Assembly: GCA_019422905.1 (NCBI GenBank)
Contig: JAHZCM010000042.1
Location: forward strand, 1,874 to 15,933
DNA from: Oscillospiraceae bacterium
GTDB lineage: Bacteria; Bacillota; Clostridia; Oscillospirales; Acutalibacteraceae
Length of the DNA: 14,060 bases
Reading direction: 5' to 3'
Below, piece after piece: positions 1 to 6,204 of the stretch (the first letter of the stretch is position 1; each line of letters opens with the position of its first letter). The notes under the pieces are model-generated. The model searched no databases. It was not told where the DNA came from and saw only the letters and a program-made list of their open reading frames with translations. The translations under genes and the position numbers were made by a program.

Positions 1-651
1 CGCGCCGACCTCGCCGAACGCCTTGCACACCTGCTCGATCGGGTCTGCGCCGCCGACAATCTTGTAATCCTTGAAGTGAACGAGCGGCAGGCGGCCCTTC
101 GCCTTCAAAATGTACTCCACCGGGTTCTTGCCGCCGGACTGGAGCCAGTGCGTGTCGAGGCAATACCAGAATGCCTCCGGGTCTGTCTCGTTGAAGAGCA
201 GATCGTAGCCGTTTTCACCGTTGCCAAGGGAGAAGAACTCCAACGCATGCGGGTGGTAGAGCAGATGAACGCCCTCTTTTTTGAGCTCGGCGCCGATCTT
301 GTTGATGCCCGCGGCGTACTGGAGATAGCCCTCGCGGCTCTCGCGCAGCGGAACCGGCAGTGTGCCGATGGAAACGAGGTCCGTGCCGTAGAAATGCGCG
401 GTTTCAATCGCCTTCTGAATGGCTTCGGGGTTGTTGAGCATCTCCTCATAATTGCCGCCGACGGATTCGGTCGTCAGACCCAAATCATCCAGAAAAGCTT
501 TGTGCTCTGCGTCCGAAACCTTCCAGCCGAAGGTCTGCACGCTGTCATAGCCGATCTCGCGGATCTTGCGCAGCGACTGCTCATAGCCCTCCTGTGTACC
601 GATAAACTCGCGCACGGTATAGACCTGTACGCCTTTACGCATGTTCTGCAT
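1..651 (-). CDS. Sugar phosphate isomerase/epimerase-like TIM-barrel protein, C-terminus cut by window edge
   Basis: The first 217 residues of a cytoplasmic AP-endonuclease-2/xylose-isomerase-like TIM barrel are visible; the C-terminus lies off the left edge. The frame is open from ATG at 651 (MQNMRKGVQVYTV). Candidate metal and substrate residues are H133 and H135 in LLYHPHALEF, D166 and H168 in YCLDTHW, and H192, K193-equivalent region in LVHFKDY. The late Glu ligand expected in this fold would lie outside the window. An AAAGGAAG Shine-Dalgarno sits about 7 bases before the ATG; a second ATG at codon 4 is a weaker start. It begins 35 bases after the stop of a second TIM-barrel gene (687-1499), so the two are almost certainly co-transcribed. 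The family includes inosose dehydratases, hydroxypyruvate isomerases and 3-epimerases; the sequence does not tell me which. Family call is firm, substrate unknown. Confidence 0.85.
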   Translation of the reverse strand, partial: MQNMRKGVQVYTVREFIGTQEGYEQSLRKIREIGYDSVQTFGWKVSDAEHKAFLDDLGLTTESVGGNYEEMLNNPEAIQKAIETAHFYGTDLVSIGTLPVPLRESREGYLQYAAGINKIGAELKKEGVHLLYHPHALEFFSLGNGENGYDLLFNETDPEAFWYCLDTHWLQSGGKNPVEYILKAKGRLPLVHFKDYKIVGGADPIEQVCKAFGEVGA

Positions 652-686
652 GGTGATCTTCCTTTCTGCTTTCAATGTGCGAATGC

Positions 687-1499
687 TTATTCAACAAAGC
701 CGGCTTCCTTCATGTTGTAGAAAGCGGCGGCGAGCGTCTCGTAATTCGTAAGACGATACGGGAAATCCTGCTCAACGATGGCCCACTCCATGCCCATCTC
801 GCTTGCGGTCTGCAGGCAGCCCTTGAAGTTCAGAAGGCCTGTGCCGGGCGTCGTAAAGCGCGGCATCGTGGGTGGATGGCCGTTGCCTTCCTCGCGGGCA
901 ACCTCGCCGGGAACAAAGTCCTTGATATGTACGGCGGTCATGCGGTCGCCGAGGCTCTTCATAAAAGCGATCGGATCGTGGCCCGCATAGGTAACCCATC
1001 CGCAGTCTACCTCAAACTTCATGAGGTGCGTATTGGCCGCCATCCAATAGATGACCGGTACGCCGCCGATGGTCTGCACGAATTCCGCGTCGTGGTTGTG
1101 GAACGAGAGGACGAGATCCTCCTTCGCAAGCTCCTCCGCTACCTTCTCAAACTGCTCGGCCTCGCGCAGAATATCGTCCAGCGTGGGCGGCGTCTCGGTA
1201 GCGCCAAAGCGGTATCCGGCGGCGGCGCCCGCATAGCAGGCCACGCGCTTAACGCCGGCGGCATGGGCGTTTTTGATGATCTGCGCGGTATCCACAGGAT
1301 GCCATGCGTCATAGTGCACGGCAAGCGGCTGCATGCCGAAGGACTGCACGCGCTTGAGATTTTCAGCCGGGTCGCCTTTCAGCAGAAGGTCGCCGCCCTC
1401 AAAGGCGCGATAGCCGATCTTCGCGTAGGATTCAAGCGCCAGATAGGGGTCCGAATCCTTCGGCAGGAAACCGATCATAGCGGCTTTCATTTTGTTCAT
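687..1499 (-). CDS. Sugar phosphate isomerase/epimerase (AP-endonuclease-2-like TIM barrel)
   Basis: A 270-residue cytoplasmic protein, a normal full length for this family, which isomerises or epimerises sugars, sugar phosphates or inositol derivatives with a divalent metal. The expected motifs occur in order: HNH at 134-136 (LSFHNHDAEF), E163 and D165 in KFEVDCGW, H191-K193-D194 in AVHIKDF, and E243 in IVEQDF. These match the usual Glu/Asp/His/Glu metal site, so the enzyme is probably active. The start is well fixed: GGGAGG lies 8 bases before ATG at 1499. It is the first gene of a minus-strand operon with the partial TIM-barrel gene 35 bases downstream, and it diverges from an FGGY kinase at 1878. 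The two barrels share only the fold-level motifs, so they are probably distinct enzymes rather than a recent duplication. Substrate not recognisable. Confidence 0.88.
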   Translation of the reverse strand: MNKMKAAMIGFLPKDSDPYLALESYAKIGYRAFEGGDLLLKGDPAENLKRVQSFGMQPLAVHYDAWHPVDTAQIIKNAHAAGVKRVACYAGAAAGYRFGATETPPTLDDILREAEQFEKVAEELAKEDLVLSFHNHDAEFVQTIGGVPVIYWMAANTHLMKFEVDCGWVTYAGHDPIAFMKSLGDRMTAVHIKDFVPGEVAREEGNGHPPTMPRFTTPGTGLLNFKGCLQTASEMGMEWAIVEQDFPYRLTNYETLAAAFYNMKEAGFVE

Positions 1500-1641
1500 G
1501 TGCTTTTCCTCCCAAAATCAATTGGATGTTCTAATTTAAGGCGGCGTCCCGCCTGCATCCCAAGACAAAGCCGGAAATGCCGCGCAGACGGGGAACTTAT
1601 AAGGGCGGCTCCCAAGATCTCCGAAGCAATCCGATAATCCT

Positions 1642-1669
1642 ATTATAGGGTATAAAATAAAAAAAGCAA
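1642..1669 (-). promoter_or_regulatory. Sigma-A promoter for the TIM-barrel operon
   Basis: On the minus strand, a -35 TTGCTT (1669-1664), a 16-base AT-rich spacer and a perfect -10 TATAAT (1647-1642) point at the isomerase genes. The leader would be about 135 bases. The -10 is good and the -35 is fair. Confidence 0.55.
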
Positions 1670-1755
1670 GCCGTTATTGTGCGGGATTTGGAGAAAATGC
1701 AACAGTTTTACACACCATACAAATCAAATCGAAATTTTTTAGCGATGTTACCCTC

Positions 1756-1784
1756 TTGAAAATTTCCTGCATTTTCGGTATAAT
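1756..1784 (+). promoter_or_regulatory. Sigma-A promoter for the FGGY kinase
   Basis: A -35 TTGAAA (1756-1761), a 17-base spacer and a perfect -10 TATAAT (1779-1784) form a near-consensus vegetative promoter, with transcription expected to start near 1791. The leader to the ATG at 1878 is about 87 bases and contains a small GGCGG/CCGCC hairpin (1809-1825). Confidence 0.75.
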
Positions 1785-1802
1785 AAGTTGTTCGTACAAG
1801 TT
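1785..1802. promoter_or_regulatory. AraR/GntR-like operator palindrome over the kinase transcription start
   Basis: AAGTTGTTCGTACAAGTT is an imperfect palindrome with core TTGTnCGnACAA: 7 of 9 position pairs are complementary. It abuts the -10 and covers the expected start site, a classic repressor position. The core differs by one base from the TTGTACGTACAA core known for B. subtilis AraR. No regulator gene is in the window, so the cognate protein is inferred only. Confidence 0.55.
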
Positions 1803-1877
1803 GGGGCCGGCGGTAAAAAGCCGCCTTGTAGCTTCGAATTCATGGAATCGGTTGGATTTTGAAAGGACGGAAAGCAA

Positions 1878-3482
1878 ATGGATAAGAATCAAATCAGCGC
1901 GCTGATTCAGGCGGGCGAAGCAGTGTTCGGTCTGGAGCTCGGCTCCACGCGGATCAAGGCCGTGCTCATCAGCGGCGACGGCACGCCGCTTGCCTCCGGC
2001 AGCTTTGACTGGGAGAACCGGCTTGAAAACAATATCTGGACGTATCGTCTGGAGGACGTTTGGAGCGGCATTCAGGCAAGCTATAAAAAGCTATCGGAAG
2101 CGGTTCTTGAGGCATACGGCGTACGGATCACGCGCCTTAAGGGCCTCGGCTTTTCCGCCATGATGCACGGCTATCTTGCGTTTGACAAGGACGGCCGGCT
2201 GCTCGTGCCCTTCCGCACGTGGCGCAATACGATGACGGAGGAGGCTGCGGCGGATCTTACGGCGCGCTTCGGCTTCAATATCCCTCAGCGCTGGAGTATC
2301 GCGCATCTGCATCAGGCGATTCTGAACTGCGAGGAGCATGTGAAGGATATTGCGTTTGTCACGACCCTTGCGGGCTATGTCCATTGGAGGCTGACCGGCG
2401 AAAAGGTGCTCGGCGTCGGCGACGCCTCCGGTATGTTCCCGATCGACAGCACGAAGAATACGTATGATGCGGAAATGATGGCGAAATTCGACGCCCTGCA
2501 CGCGGATAAGGGATACCCGTGGAAGCTCGCGGATATCCTGCCGGAGGTTCGCCTTGCGGGCGATGCGGCCGGTGTGCTGACCGCCGAAGGCGCGAAGCTG
2601 CTCGACCCGACCGGAACACTCGCGGCGGGGGCGCCGCTCTGTCCGCCGGAGGGCGACGCAGGCACCGGCATGGCGGCGACGAACAGCGTCCGCGTCCGCA
2701 CGGGCAACGTCTCTGCGGGCACGTCTGTATTCGCGATGGTCGTGCTGGAAAAGGCGCTTTCCAAGGTGCATACGGAAATCGATATGGTCACCACGCCGAC
2801 GGGCAAGCCGGTCGCCATGGTGCACTGCAACAACTGCACCTCGGATATCAACGCCTGGGCGGCGCTCTTCAAATCGTTTGCAGAGGCAATCGGCGCGTCC
2901 TGCTCCATGCCGCTGGCGCTGGACACGCTGTTCTTCAAGGCGCTGGAGGGCGATGTGGATTGCGGCGGCCTTGTTTCCTACAACTATTTTTCCGGCGAGC
3001 CGATCACAGGCATGGAGGAGGGCAGGCCGCTGTTCGCCCGCCTGCCGGACAGCCGGTTTACCTTCGAAAACTTTGCGCGCGCGCAGATTTATTCCGCCAT
3101 GGCGACGTTGAAGCTCGGTATGGATATTCTGATCGAGCAGGAGCATGTGGCGGTGGATTCGCTTCTCGGCCACGGCGGCTTTTTCAAGGCGAAGAGCGTC
3201 GGCCAGAAGCTGATGGCGGGCGCGCTGCACACGCCGGTTTCCGTGATGGAAACGGCGGGCGAGGGCGGGCCGTGGGGCATGGCGCTGCTTGCGTCGTACC
3301 TTGTGAACCGCAGCGGCGCGGAAACGCTGGAGGATTACCTCGAAAGCAGGATCTTTGCCGGCAGCGAAGCCGTCTGCGCGCAGCCGGAGGAGGCGGACAT
3401 GACGGGCTTTGAAGCGTTTTTAAAGCGTTATGTGAGCCTGCTGCCCGCAGAGCGTGCGGCCGTGGACGGACTGCGCGGATAA
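1878..3482 (+). CDS. FGGY-family carbohydrate kinase (xylulokinase/ribulokinase type)
   Basis: A 534-residue cytoplasmic kinase that transfers phosphate from ATP to a sugar, most likely a ketose. The N-terminal ATPase-fold motif GLELGSTRIKAVLI is at 18-31, a sugar-pocket segment (FSAMMHGYLAFD) at 92-103, a second phosphate loop with the candidate catalytic base D260 in PEGDAGTGMA followed by NVSAGTSVF, and the adenosine-site motif GHGGFF at 431-436. Length fits the family (about 490-560). AAAGGACGG precedes the ATG by about 7 bases. It diverges from two TIM-barrel isomerase-like genes, making one sugar-use locus, and its promoter carries an AraR-like operator. Arabinose/ribulose or xylulose metabolism is therefore attractive, but I cannot separate AraB, XylB and other FGGY subfamilies by eye. 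No isomerase of the AraA or XylA type is visible here. Confidence 0.9.
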   Translation: MDKNQISALIQAGEAVFGLELGSTRIKAVLISGDGTPLASGSFDWENRLENNIWTYRLEDVWSGIQASYKKLSEAVLEAYGVRITRLKGLGFSAMMHGYLAFDKDGRLLVPFRTWRNTMTEEAAADLTARFGFNIPQRWSIAHLHQAILNCEEHVKDIAFVTTLAGYVHWRLTGEKVLGVGDASGMFPIDSTKNTYDAEMMAKFDALHADKGYPWKLADILPEVRLAGDAAGVLTAEGAKLLDPTGTLAAGAPLCPPEGDAGTGMAATNSVRVRTGNVSAGTSVFAMVVLEKALSKVHTEIDMVTTPTGKPVAMVHCNNCTSDINAWAALFKSFAEAIGASCSMPLALDTLFFKALEGDVDCGGLVSYNYFSGEPITGMEEGRPLFARLPDSRFTFENFARAQIYSAMATLKLGMDILIEQEHVAVDSLLGHGGFFKAKSVGQKLMAGALHTPVSVMETAGEGGPWGMALLASYLVNRSGAETLEDYLESRIFAGSEAVCAQPEEADMTGFEAFLKRYVSLLPAERAAVDGLRG

Positions 3483-3502
3483 CTGGCTTTAGGTCCTGGG
3501 AC

Positions 3503-3530
3503 GGGCCAGCAGCTTGCCCGCTGCGGGCCC
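3503..3530 (+). terminator. Possible weak terminator or leader hairpin after the FGGY kinase
   Basis: GGGCC-A-GCAG (3503-3512) pairs with CTGC-G-GGCCC (3521-3530): 9 bp with one A/G mismatch and an 8-base loop. The following bases (GCGCCTTATCTTTGG) are only mildly U-rich, so termination is uncertain. The rest of 3483-3602 shows no clear promoter. Confidence 0.35.
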
Positions 3531-3602
3531 GCGCCTTATCTTTGGATCCTTGCGGAACGGAAGCAACGGTATTTCTCGGTTTGAACGCTCAAGGAGGAAG
3601 CC

Positions 3603-4346
3603 ATGCGCATTGTGATTTCGCCGGCGAAAAAAATGAATGTGGATACGGACAGCTTTGCGTGCCAGGGCCTGCCGCGGTTTCTGCCCCGGACGGAACAGCT
3701 TCTTTCAAAGCTGCGGACGATGCCTTACGCGGAGCTGAAAGCGCTTTGGAAATGCAACGATCCGATTGCCGGGCTGAATTTCGAACGGCTGCGGACGATG
3801 GACCTGTATCAGAACCTCACGCCGGCCCTTCTGGCCTATGAGGGAATTCAGTATCAATATATGGCGCCCGGCGTGTTCACATACGGAGAGCTGGATTATG
3901 TGCGGGAGCATCTGCGGATTTTCTCCGGCTTCTACGGTGTGCTGCGGCCATTTGACGGCGTAACGCCCTACCGTCTGGAGATGCAGGCGAAGCTGAAAGT
4001 GGGAGAAGCGAAGAATCTCTACGATTTTTGGGGAGACAATATTGCGCGGAGCCTTTTTGCCGAAACGGACTGCATCGTGAATCTGGCTTCCAAGGAATAC
4101 AGCCGCTGCATTTCCGACTACCTGCCGGACAATGTGCGATTTATCACCTGTGTGTTCGGCGAGCGCAAAGACGGCAAAATCGTGGAGAAGGGAACCCTGT
4201 GCAAAATGGCCCGGGGCGAGATGGTGCGCTATATGGCGGAGCTTCGGGTTGAAGATCCCGCGCAGCTCCAATTCTTCGACCGTTTGGGCTATCGTTTTGC
4301 GCCGGAAATGTCCGGTTGCATCACATATGTATTCATCAAGAATTAG
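3603..4346 (+). CDS. yaaA: Peroxide stress protein YaaA (UPF0246/DUF328 family)
   Basis: A 247-residue cytoplasmic protein of the YaaA family. In E. coli, YaaA is induced by OxyR, binds DNA and limits damage from free iron during hydrogen peroxide stress; the same role here is by homology. Family hallmarks visible are the N-terminal ISPAKKM (5-11), the central HLRIFSGFYGVLRPFD (103-118) with TPYRLEM after it, LYDFWG (139-144), NLASKEYS (160-167) and a C-terminal RFAPEMSG (231-238). Length matches the family (about 245-258). The start is fixed by AAGGAGG 8 bases upstream of the ATG. It is followed after 13 bases by a Bcp-type peroxiredoxin, so the two form an operon with a shared peroxide theme. 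I found no convincing promoter in the 120 bases before it, so it may be read partly from the kinase promoter. Confidence 0.93.
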   Translation: MRIVISPAKKMNVDTDSFACQGLPRFLPRTEQLLSKLRTMPYAELKALWKCNDPIAGLNFERLRTMDLYQNLTPALLAYEGIQYQYMAPGVFTYGELDYVREHLRIFSGFYGVLRPFDGVTPYRLEMQAKLKVGEAKNLYDFWGDNIARSLFAETDCIVNLASKEYSRCISDYLPDNVRFITCVFGERKDGKIVEKGTLCKMARGEMVRYMAELRVEDPAQLQFFDRLGYRFAPEMSGCITYVFIKN

Positions 4347-4359
4347 GGAGGACAAGGAA

Positions 4360-4836
4360 ATGCTGGAGGTTGGCACAAAAGCGCCGGATTTCACATTGCA
4401 GGACAAGGACGGGAATCCCGTCAGCCTGTCGGATTTTCGGGGGAAGAAGGTCGTGCTTTACTTTTATCCGAAAGACAATACGCCCGGATGTACCCGACAG
4501 GCCTGCGCCTTTGCGTCGGCGTATGCGGGGTTCCGGGAAAAGGGTGTGGCGGTCGTCGGCGTCAGCAAGGATTCCGTGGCGTCTCATCAGAAATTTGCAG
4601 AAAAATATGAGCTGCCGTTTATCCTGCTGTCCGATCCGGAGCTTAAAGTCATTCAGGCTTACGGTGTATGGCAGGAGAAGAAGCTCTACGGAAAGGTCAG
4701 CATGGGCGTGGTGCGCTCCACATATGTCATCGACGAAAACGGCGTCATCGAAAGGGTTATGCCGAAGGTGAAGCCCGACACAAACGCGGCGGAGATTTTG
4801 GCGTACTTAAATGCTGCGGGAACGCAGCCGTCCTGA
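4360..4836 (+). CDS. bcp: Thioredoxin-dependent peroxiredoxin, Bcp/PrxQ type
   Basis: A 158-residue cytoplasmic thiol peroxidase that reduces hydrogen peroxide and organic hydroperoxides using thioredoxin. The AhpC/TSA thioredoxin fold is complete. The peroxidatic cysteine is C44 in NTPGCT and the resolving cysteine C49 lies five residues on, the atypical two-cysteine layout of Bcp. Further signatures are APDFTL near the start, KVVLYFYPKD (30-39), GVSKDS and the late RSTYVIDENG. The frame is open further upstream, but GGGAGG about 9 bases before ATG 4360 and the family N-terminus (MLEVGTKAPDF) decide the start. It lies 13 bases after yaaA and is convergent with a manganese catalase-like gene. 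Function is firm from the motifs; the preferred substrate is not visible. Confidence 0.95.
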   Translation: MLEVGTKAPDFTLQDKDGNPVSLSDFRGKKVVLYFYPKDNTPGCTRQACAFASAYAGFREKGVAVVGVSKDSVASHQKFAEKYELPFILLSDPELKVIQAYGVWQEKKLYGKVSMGVVRSTYVIDENGVIERVMPKVKPDTNAAEILAYLNAAGTQPS

Positions 4837-4980
4837 GCGGCAGGGGGATAAGGGCGGGTACTCCCGCTCATACGAAAACGGGCGCTGAGAGCAGCCTGCT
4901 GTTCAATTTGAACTGGGGACGTAGCTTTTGCGGGCTTGAATTGCCCCGTAGCCAGTCGACGGCGGCAAATTGTAAAATCT
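4834..4980. other. Structured non-coding stretch in the convergent gap
   Basis: About 145 bases without a credible gene but with clustered secondary structure. TGAGCGG (4834-4840) pairs perfectly with CCGCTCA (4864-4870), competing with an inner hairpin GCGGG-TACT-CCCGC (4854-4867). GTTCAATTTGAAC (4901-4913) is a perfect inverted repeat around one base. GGGC (4932-4935) pairs with GCCC (4943-4946), flanked by two copies of CGTAGC (4920-4925 and 4947-4952). It could be an intergenic repeat or a small RNA. I cannot identify the family. Confidence 0.3.
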
Positions 4981-4986
4981 CAAGAA

Positions 4987-5026
4987 AAAGAAGCGGGATG
5001 CCCGGAGGGTATCCCGCGCATTTTTT
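4987..5026. terminator. Bidirectional intrinsic terminator between the peroxiredoxin and catalase-like genes
   Basis: GCGGGAT (4993-4999) and ATCCCGC (5011-5017) form a perfect 7-bp stem. On the plus strand TTTTTT follows at 5021-5026; on the minus strand the stem is followed by TTCTTTTTCTTG. It can therefore stop both converging transcripts. Confidence 0.85.
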
Positions 5027-5031
5027 GCGGC

Positions 5032-5589
5032 TTACGGCTTATCGAAAGCGGGGTTAAAGGCATAGAAGTTTTTGGAATCCAGTCTGTCGGTTGTAATGCG
5101 CAGACCCTCGCCGAAGCGCTGGTAATGCACAATTTCACGCGCGCGCAGGAACTTGATGGGATCGCGCACATCCGGATCGTCCGCAAATCGCAGGATGTTG
5201 TCATACGTCATGCGGGCTTTCTGCTCTGCCGCAAGATCCTCGTTCAGGTCGGCAATTGTGTCGCCGGTGACGGCGAAGGTGCTGGCGCTGAACGGTACGC
5301 CGGAGGCCGCGATTGGATATACGCCGGTTGTGTGGTCGACAAAGTACGTGTCGAAGCCTTGCTCCTGGATTTGCTCCGGCGTAAGGTTGCGCGTTAATTG
5401 ATACACAATCGTACCCACCATCTCAAGATGCGCCAGTTCTTCTGTACCGATATCGGTCAAGATTGCGCGCAGTTCGGGGTACGGCATAGAATAGCGCTGG
5501 CTGAGATAACGCAGCGATGCGCCGATTTCACCGTGCGGCCCGCCATAGTGTAAAATGTGAACATTCCAAAATTTGACAGGGAGTGACAC
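5032..5589 (-). CDS. CotJC-like manganese catalase, shortened N-terminus
   Basis: A di-manganese catalase homologue of the spore-coat CotJC type, up to 185 residues, which would disproportionate hydrogen peroxide. All five expected ligands are present: E21, E51 and H54 in TEELAHLE, E122 in AAEQKAR, and H155 in REIVHYQRF; the E122-H155 spacing of 33 matches the classical enzyme (E148-H181 of L. plantarum). CotJC proteins normally have about 28 residues before the YGG motif (WVYEKKLQYPV type); here only 14 precede YGG, and the lead-in is missing. The only standard start after the in-frame stop near 5605 is GTG at 5589, without a Shine-Dalgarno. No cotJA or cotJB is adjacent. Either the gene lost its 5' end, or it starts unusually. 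The enzyme core looks intact. It could be expressed late in sporulation, but no SigE-type promoter is evident. Confidence 0.8.
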   Translation of the reverse strand: MSLPVKFWNVHILHYGGPHGEIGASLRYLSQRYSMPYPELRAILTDIGTEELAHLEMVGTIVYQLTRNLTPEQIQEQGFDTYFVDHTTGVYPIAASGVPFSASTFAVTGDTIADLNEDLAAEQKARMTYDNILRFADDPDVRDPIKFLRAREIVHYQRFGEGLRITTDRLDSKNFYAFNPAFDKP

Positions 5590-5590
5590 A

Positions 5591-5893
5591 ATGACAGAGG
5601 ATATTTACCCGGAATATCTGGAATGGTTCCGTGAGAAGGTGAAGCCGGACCGGCTGCCGAGAAGCCGGGAGGGGCTGTTTGAAACTTTTCTGGACAGCCA
5701 GACGATGGCGGAAGAGCCGGAGTTCGCGTTGGATCAGGCGTTTTTCATTACATGGATCCGCCCCAAGGATTCCGTGAGCAACCGCGCGGAGTGGTTCATT
5801 TTTTCTGAGTTCGACACGCTGCCGTGGGATAAAAACGGCGAGGACGTTTTGCCGGCGGAGAAAACCCAGTACGAGCGGCTCCTTTCCACATGA
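5591..5893 (+). CDS. Small acidic protein of unknown function
   Basis: I do not recognise this 100-residue protein. It is acidic, rich in Glu, Asp and aromatic residues (YPEYLEWF at 6-13, AEWFIFSEFDTLPW at 67-80), without signal peptide, membrane helix or cysteines, so a soluble cytoplasmic protein is likely. GGGAG sits about 9 bases before ATG 5591; an in-frame TTG at 5573 is less likely. Codon use resembles the neighbours (G/C third positions), which supports real coding. Its start lies one base from the minus-strand catalase-like GTG, so its promoter and ribosome-binding site must lie inside the catalase gene's 5' end; I see only a lone TAAAAT (5551-5556) with no good -35. It is convergent with the ribbon-helix-helix gene. 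Confidence 0.65.
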   Translation: MTEDIYPEYLEWFREKVKPDRLPRSREGLFETFLDSQTMAEEPEFALDQAFFITWIRPKDSVSNRAEWFIFSEFDTLPWDKNGEDVLPAEKTQYERLLST

Positions 5894-5896
5894 ATG

Positions 5897-5934
5897 AAAA
5901 AGCGCCGGTGCGGAGTAAATTCCGTCCGGCCGCT
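5897..5934 (-). terminator. Terminator of the ribbon-helix-helix gene
   Basis: Read on the minus strand, GCG-CCGG-GGA segments pair across an interrupted stem (5902-5934) and are followed by TTTTTC (5901-5896). The hairpin is GC-rich with a bulge and a mismatch near the middle. The plus-strand exit lacks a U-run, so it mainly serves the minus-strand gene. Confidence 0.6.
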
Positions 5935-6125
5935 CATTCTATTTCGATGGTCTCAGCGCCGTGCCGCAGGATAAGGTTAATCAGCTCGTTGCGGGAGTAG
6001 TGGGCCTCCGCCGCAATCTCGTCGATTTTCTGAAGCGTATCCTCCCGGATGCGCACCGTGATCACCCTATAGCCGTCCTCTCCGCGGCGTTTGATTTTCA
6101 AAGGCTCCTGCATGAAATCATCCAT
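5934..6125 (-). CDS. Ribbon-helix-helix (CopG/Arc-type) DNA-binding protein
   Basis: A 63-residue protein with the ribbon-helix-helix layout: a short basic arm (IKRRGEDG, 11-18), the DNA-contacting beta strand YRVITVRI (19-26), helix one REDTLQKIDEIAAEAHY (27-43) and helix two beginning SRNELINLILRHG (44-56). The SRNEL turn is typical of the fold. Such proteins dimerise and bind short repeated operator sites, often their own promoter. An AAGGTG element lies 6 bases before ATG 6125. It diverges from a lipoprotein gene across 129 AT-rich bases that hold a consensus promoter and a perfect inverted repeat, so autoregulation plus control of the lipoprotein is the natural inference. No toxin gene is adjacent: the plus-strand neighbour at 5591 is convergent, which argues against a simple antitoxin role. 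Fold call firm; target inferred. Confidence 0.82.
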   Translation of the reverse strand: MDDFMQEPLKIKRRGEDGYRVITVRIREDTLQKIDEIAAEAHYSRNELINLILRHGAETIEIE

Positions 6126-6155
6126 AATTTCACCTTCACATGCAAATATATATCA

Positions 6156-6161
6156 ATTATA
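6156..6161 (-). promoter_or_regulatory. Possible -10 element for the ribbon-helix-helix gene
   Basis: TATAAT on the minus strand (6161-6156), 31 bases before the ATG. The matching -35 position is only TATATA-like, and it overlaps the divergent promoter, so the two promoters would compete. Confidence 0.4.
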
Positions 6162-6163
6162 CC

Positions 6164-6193
6164 TTGACAGATAAACCTTATATATATTACAAT
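6164..6193 (+). promoter_or_regulatory. Sigma-A promoter for the lipoprotein gene
   Basis: Perfect -35 TTGACA (6164-6169), 18-base spacer and -10 TACAAT (6188-6193). Expected start near 6200, giving a leader of about 55 bases. Confidence 0.8.
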
Positions 6194-6204
6194 ATGATAG
6201 TGAA

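Noticed and set aside
675..1637. A 320-codon plus-strand frame opposite the TIM-barrel gene
   Set aside because: The minus strand encodes a protein with intact metal motifs and a strong start; the plus frame is a shadow and runs into the promoter region.
1843..1856. TGGAATCGGTTGGA as a catabolite-responsive element in the kinase leader
   Set aside because: At least three of the conserved positions of the usual cre consensus do not match, so chance similarity is more likely.
2091..3230. A 379-codon open frame on the minus strand opposite the FGGY kinase
   Set aside because: It lies wholly within a clear kinase gene and reads as low-complexity Arg/His/Ala-rich sequence; no ribosome-binding site or promoter fits it.
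4872..4930. CTGAGA plus TTGAACTG and GTAGC resembling parts of a thiamine pyrophosphate riboswitch
   Set aside because: The conserved GAACCTGAT-type core and the closing stems are absent, and no gene downstream on that strand could be regulated.
5573..5590. TTG at 5573 as the start of the small plus-strand gene
   Set aside because: ATG 5591 has a correctly spaced GGGAG site, whereas the TTG has none and would place that site inside the coding region.
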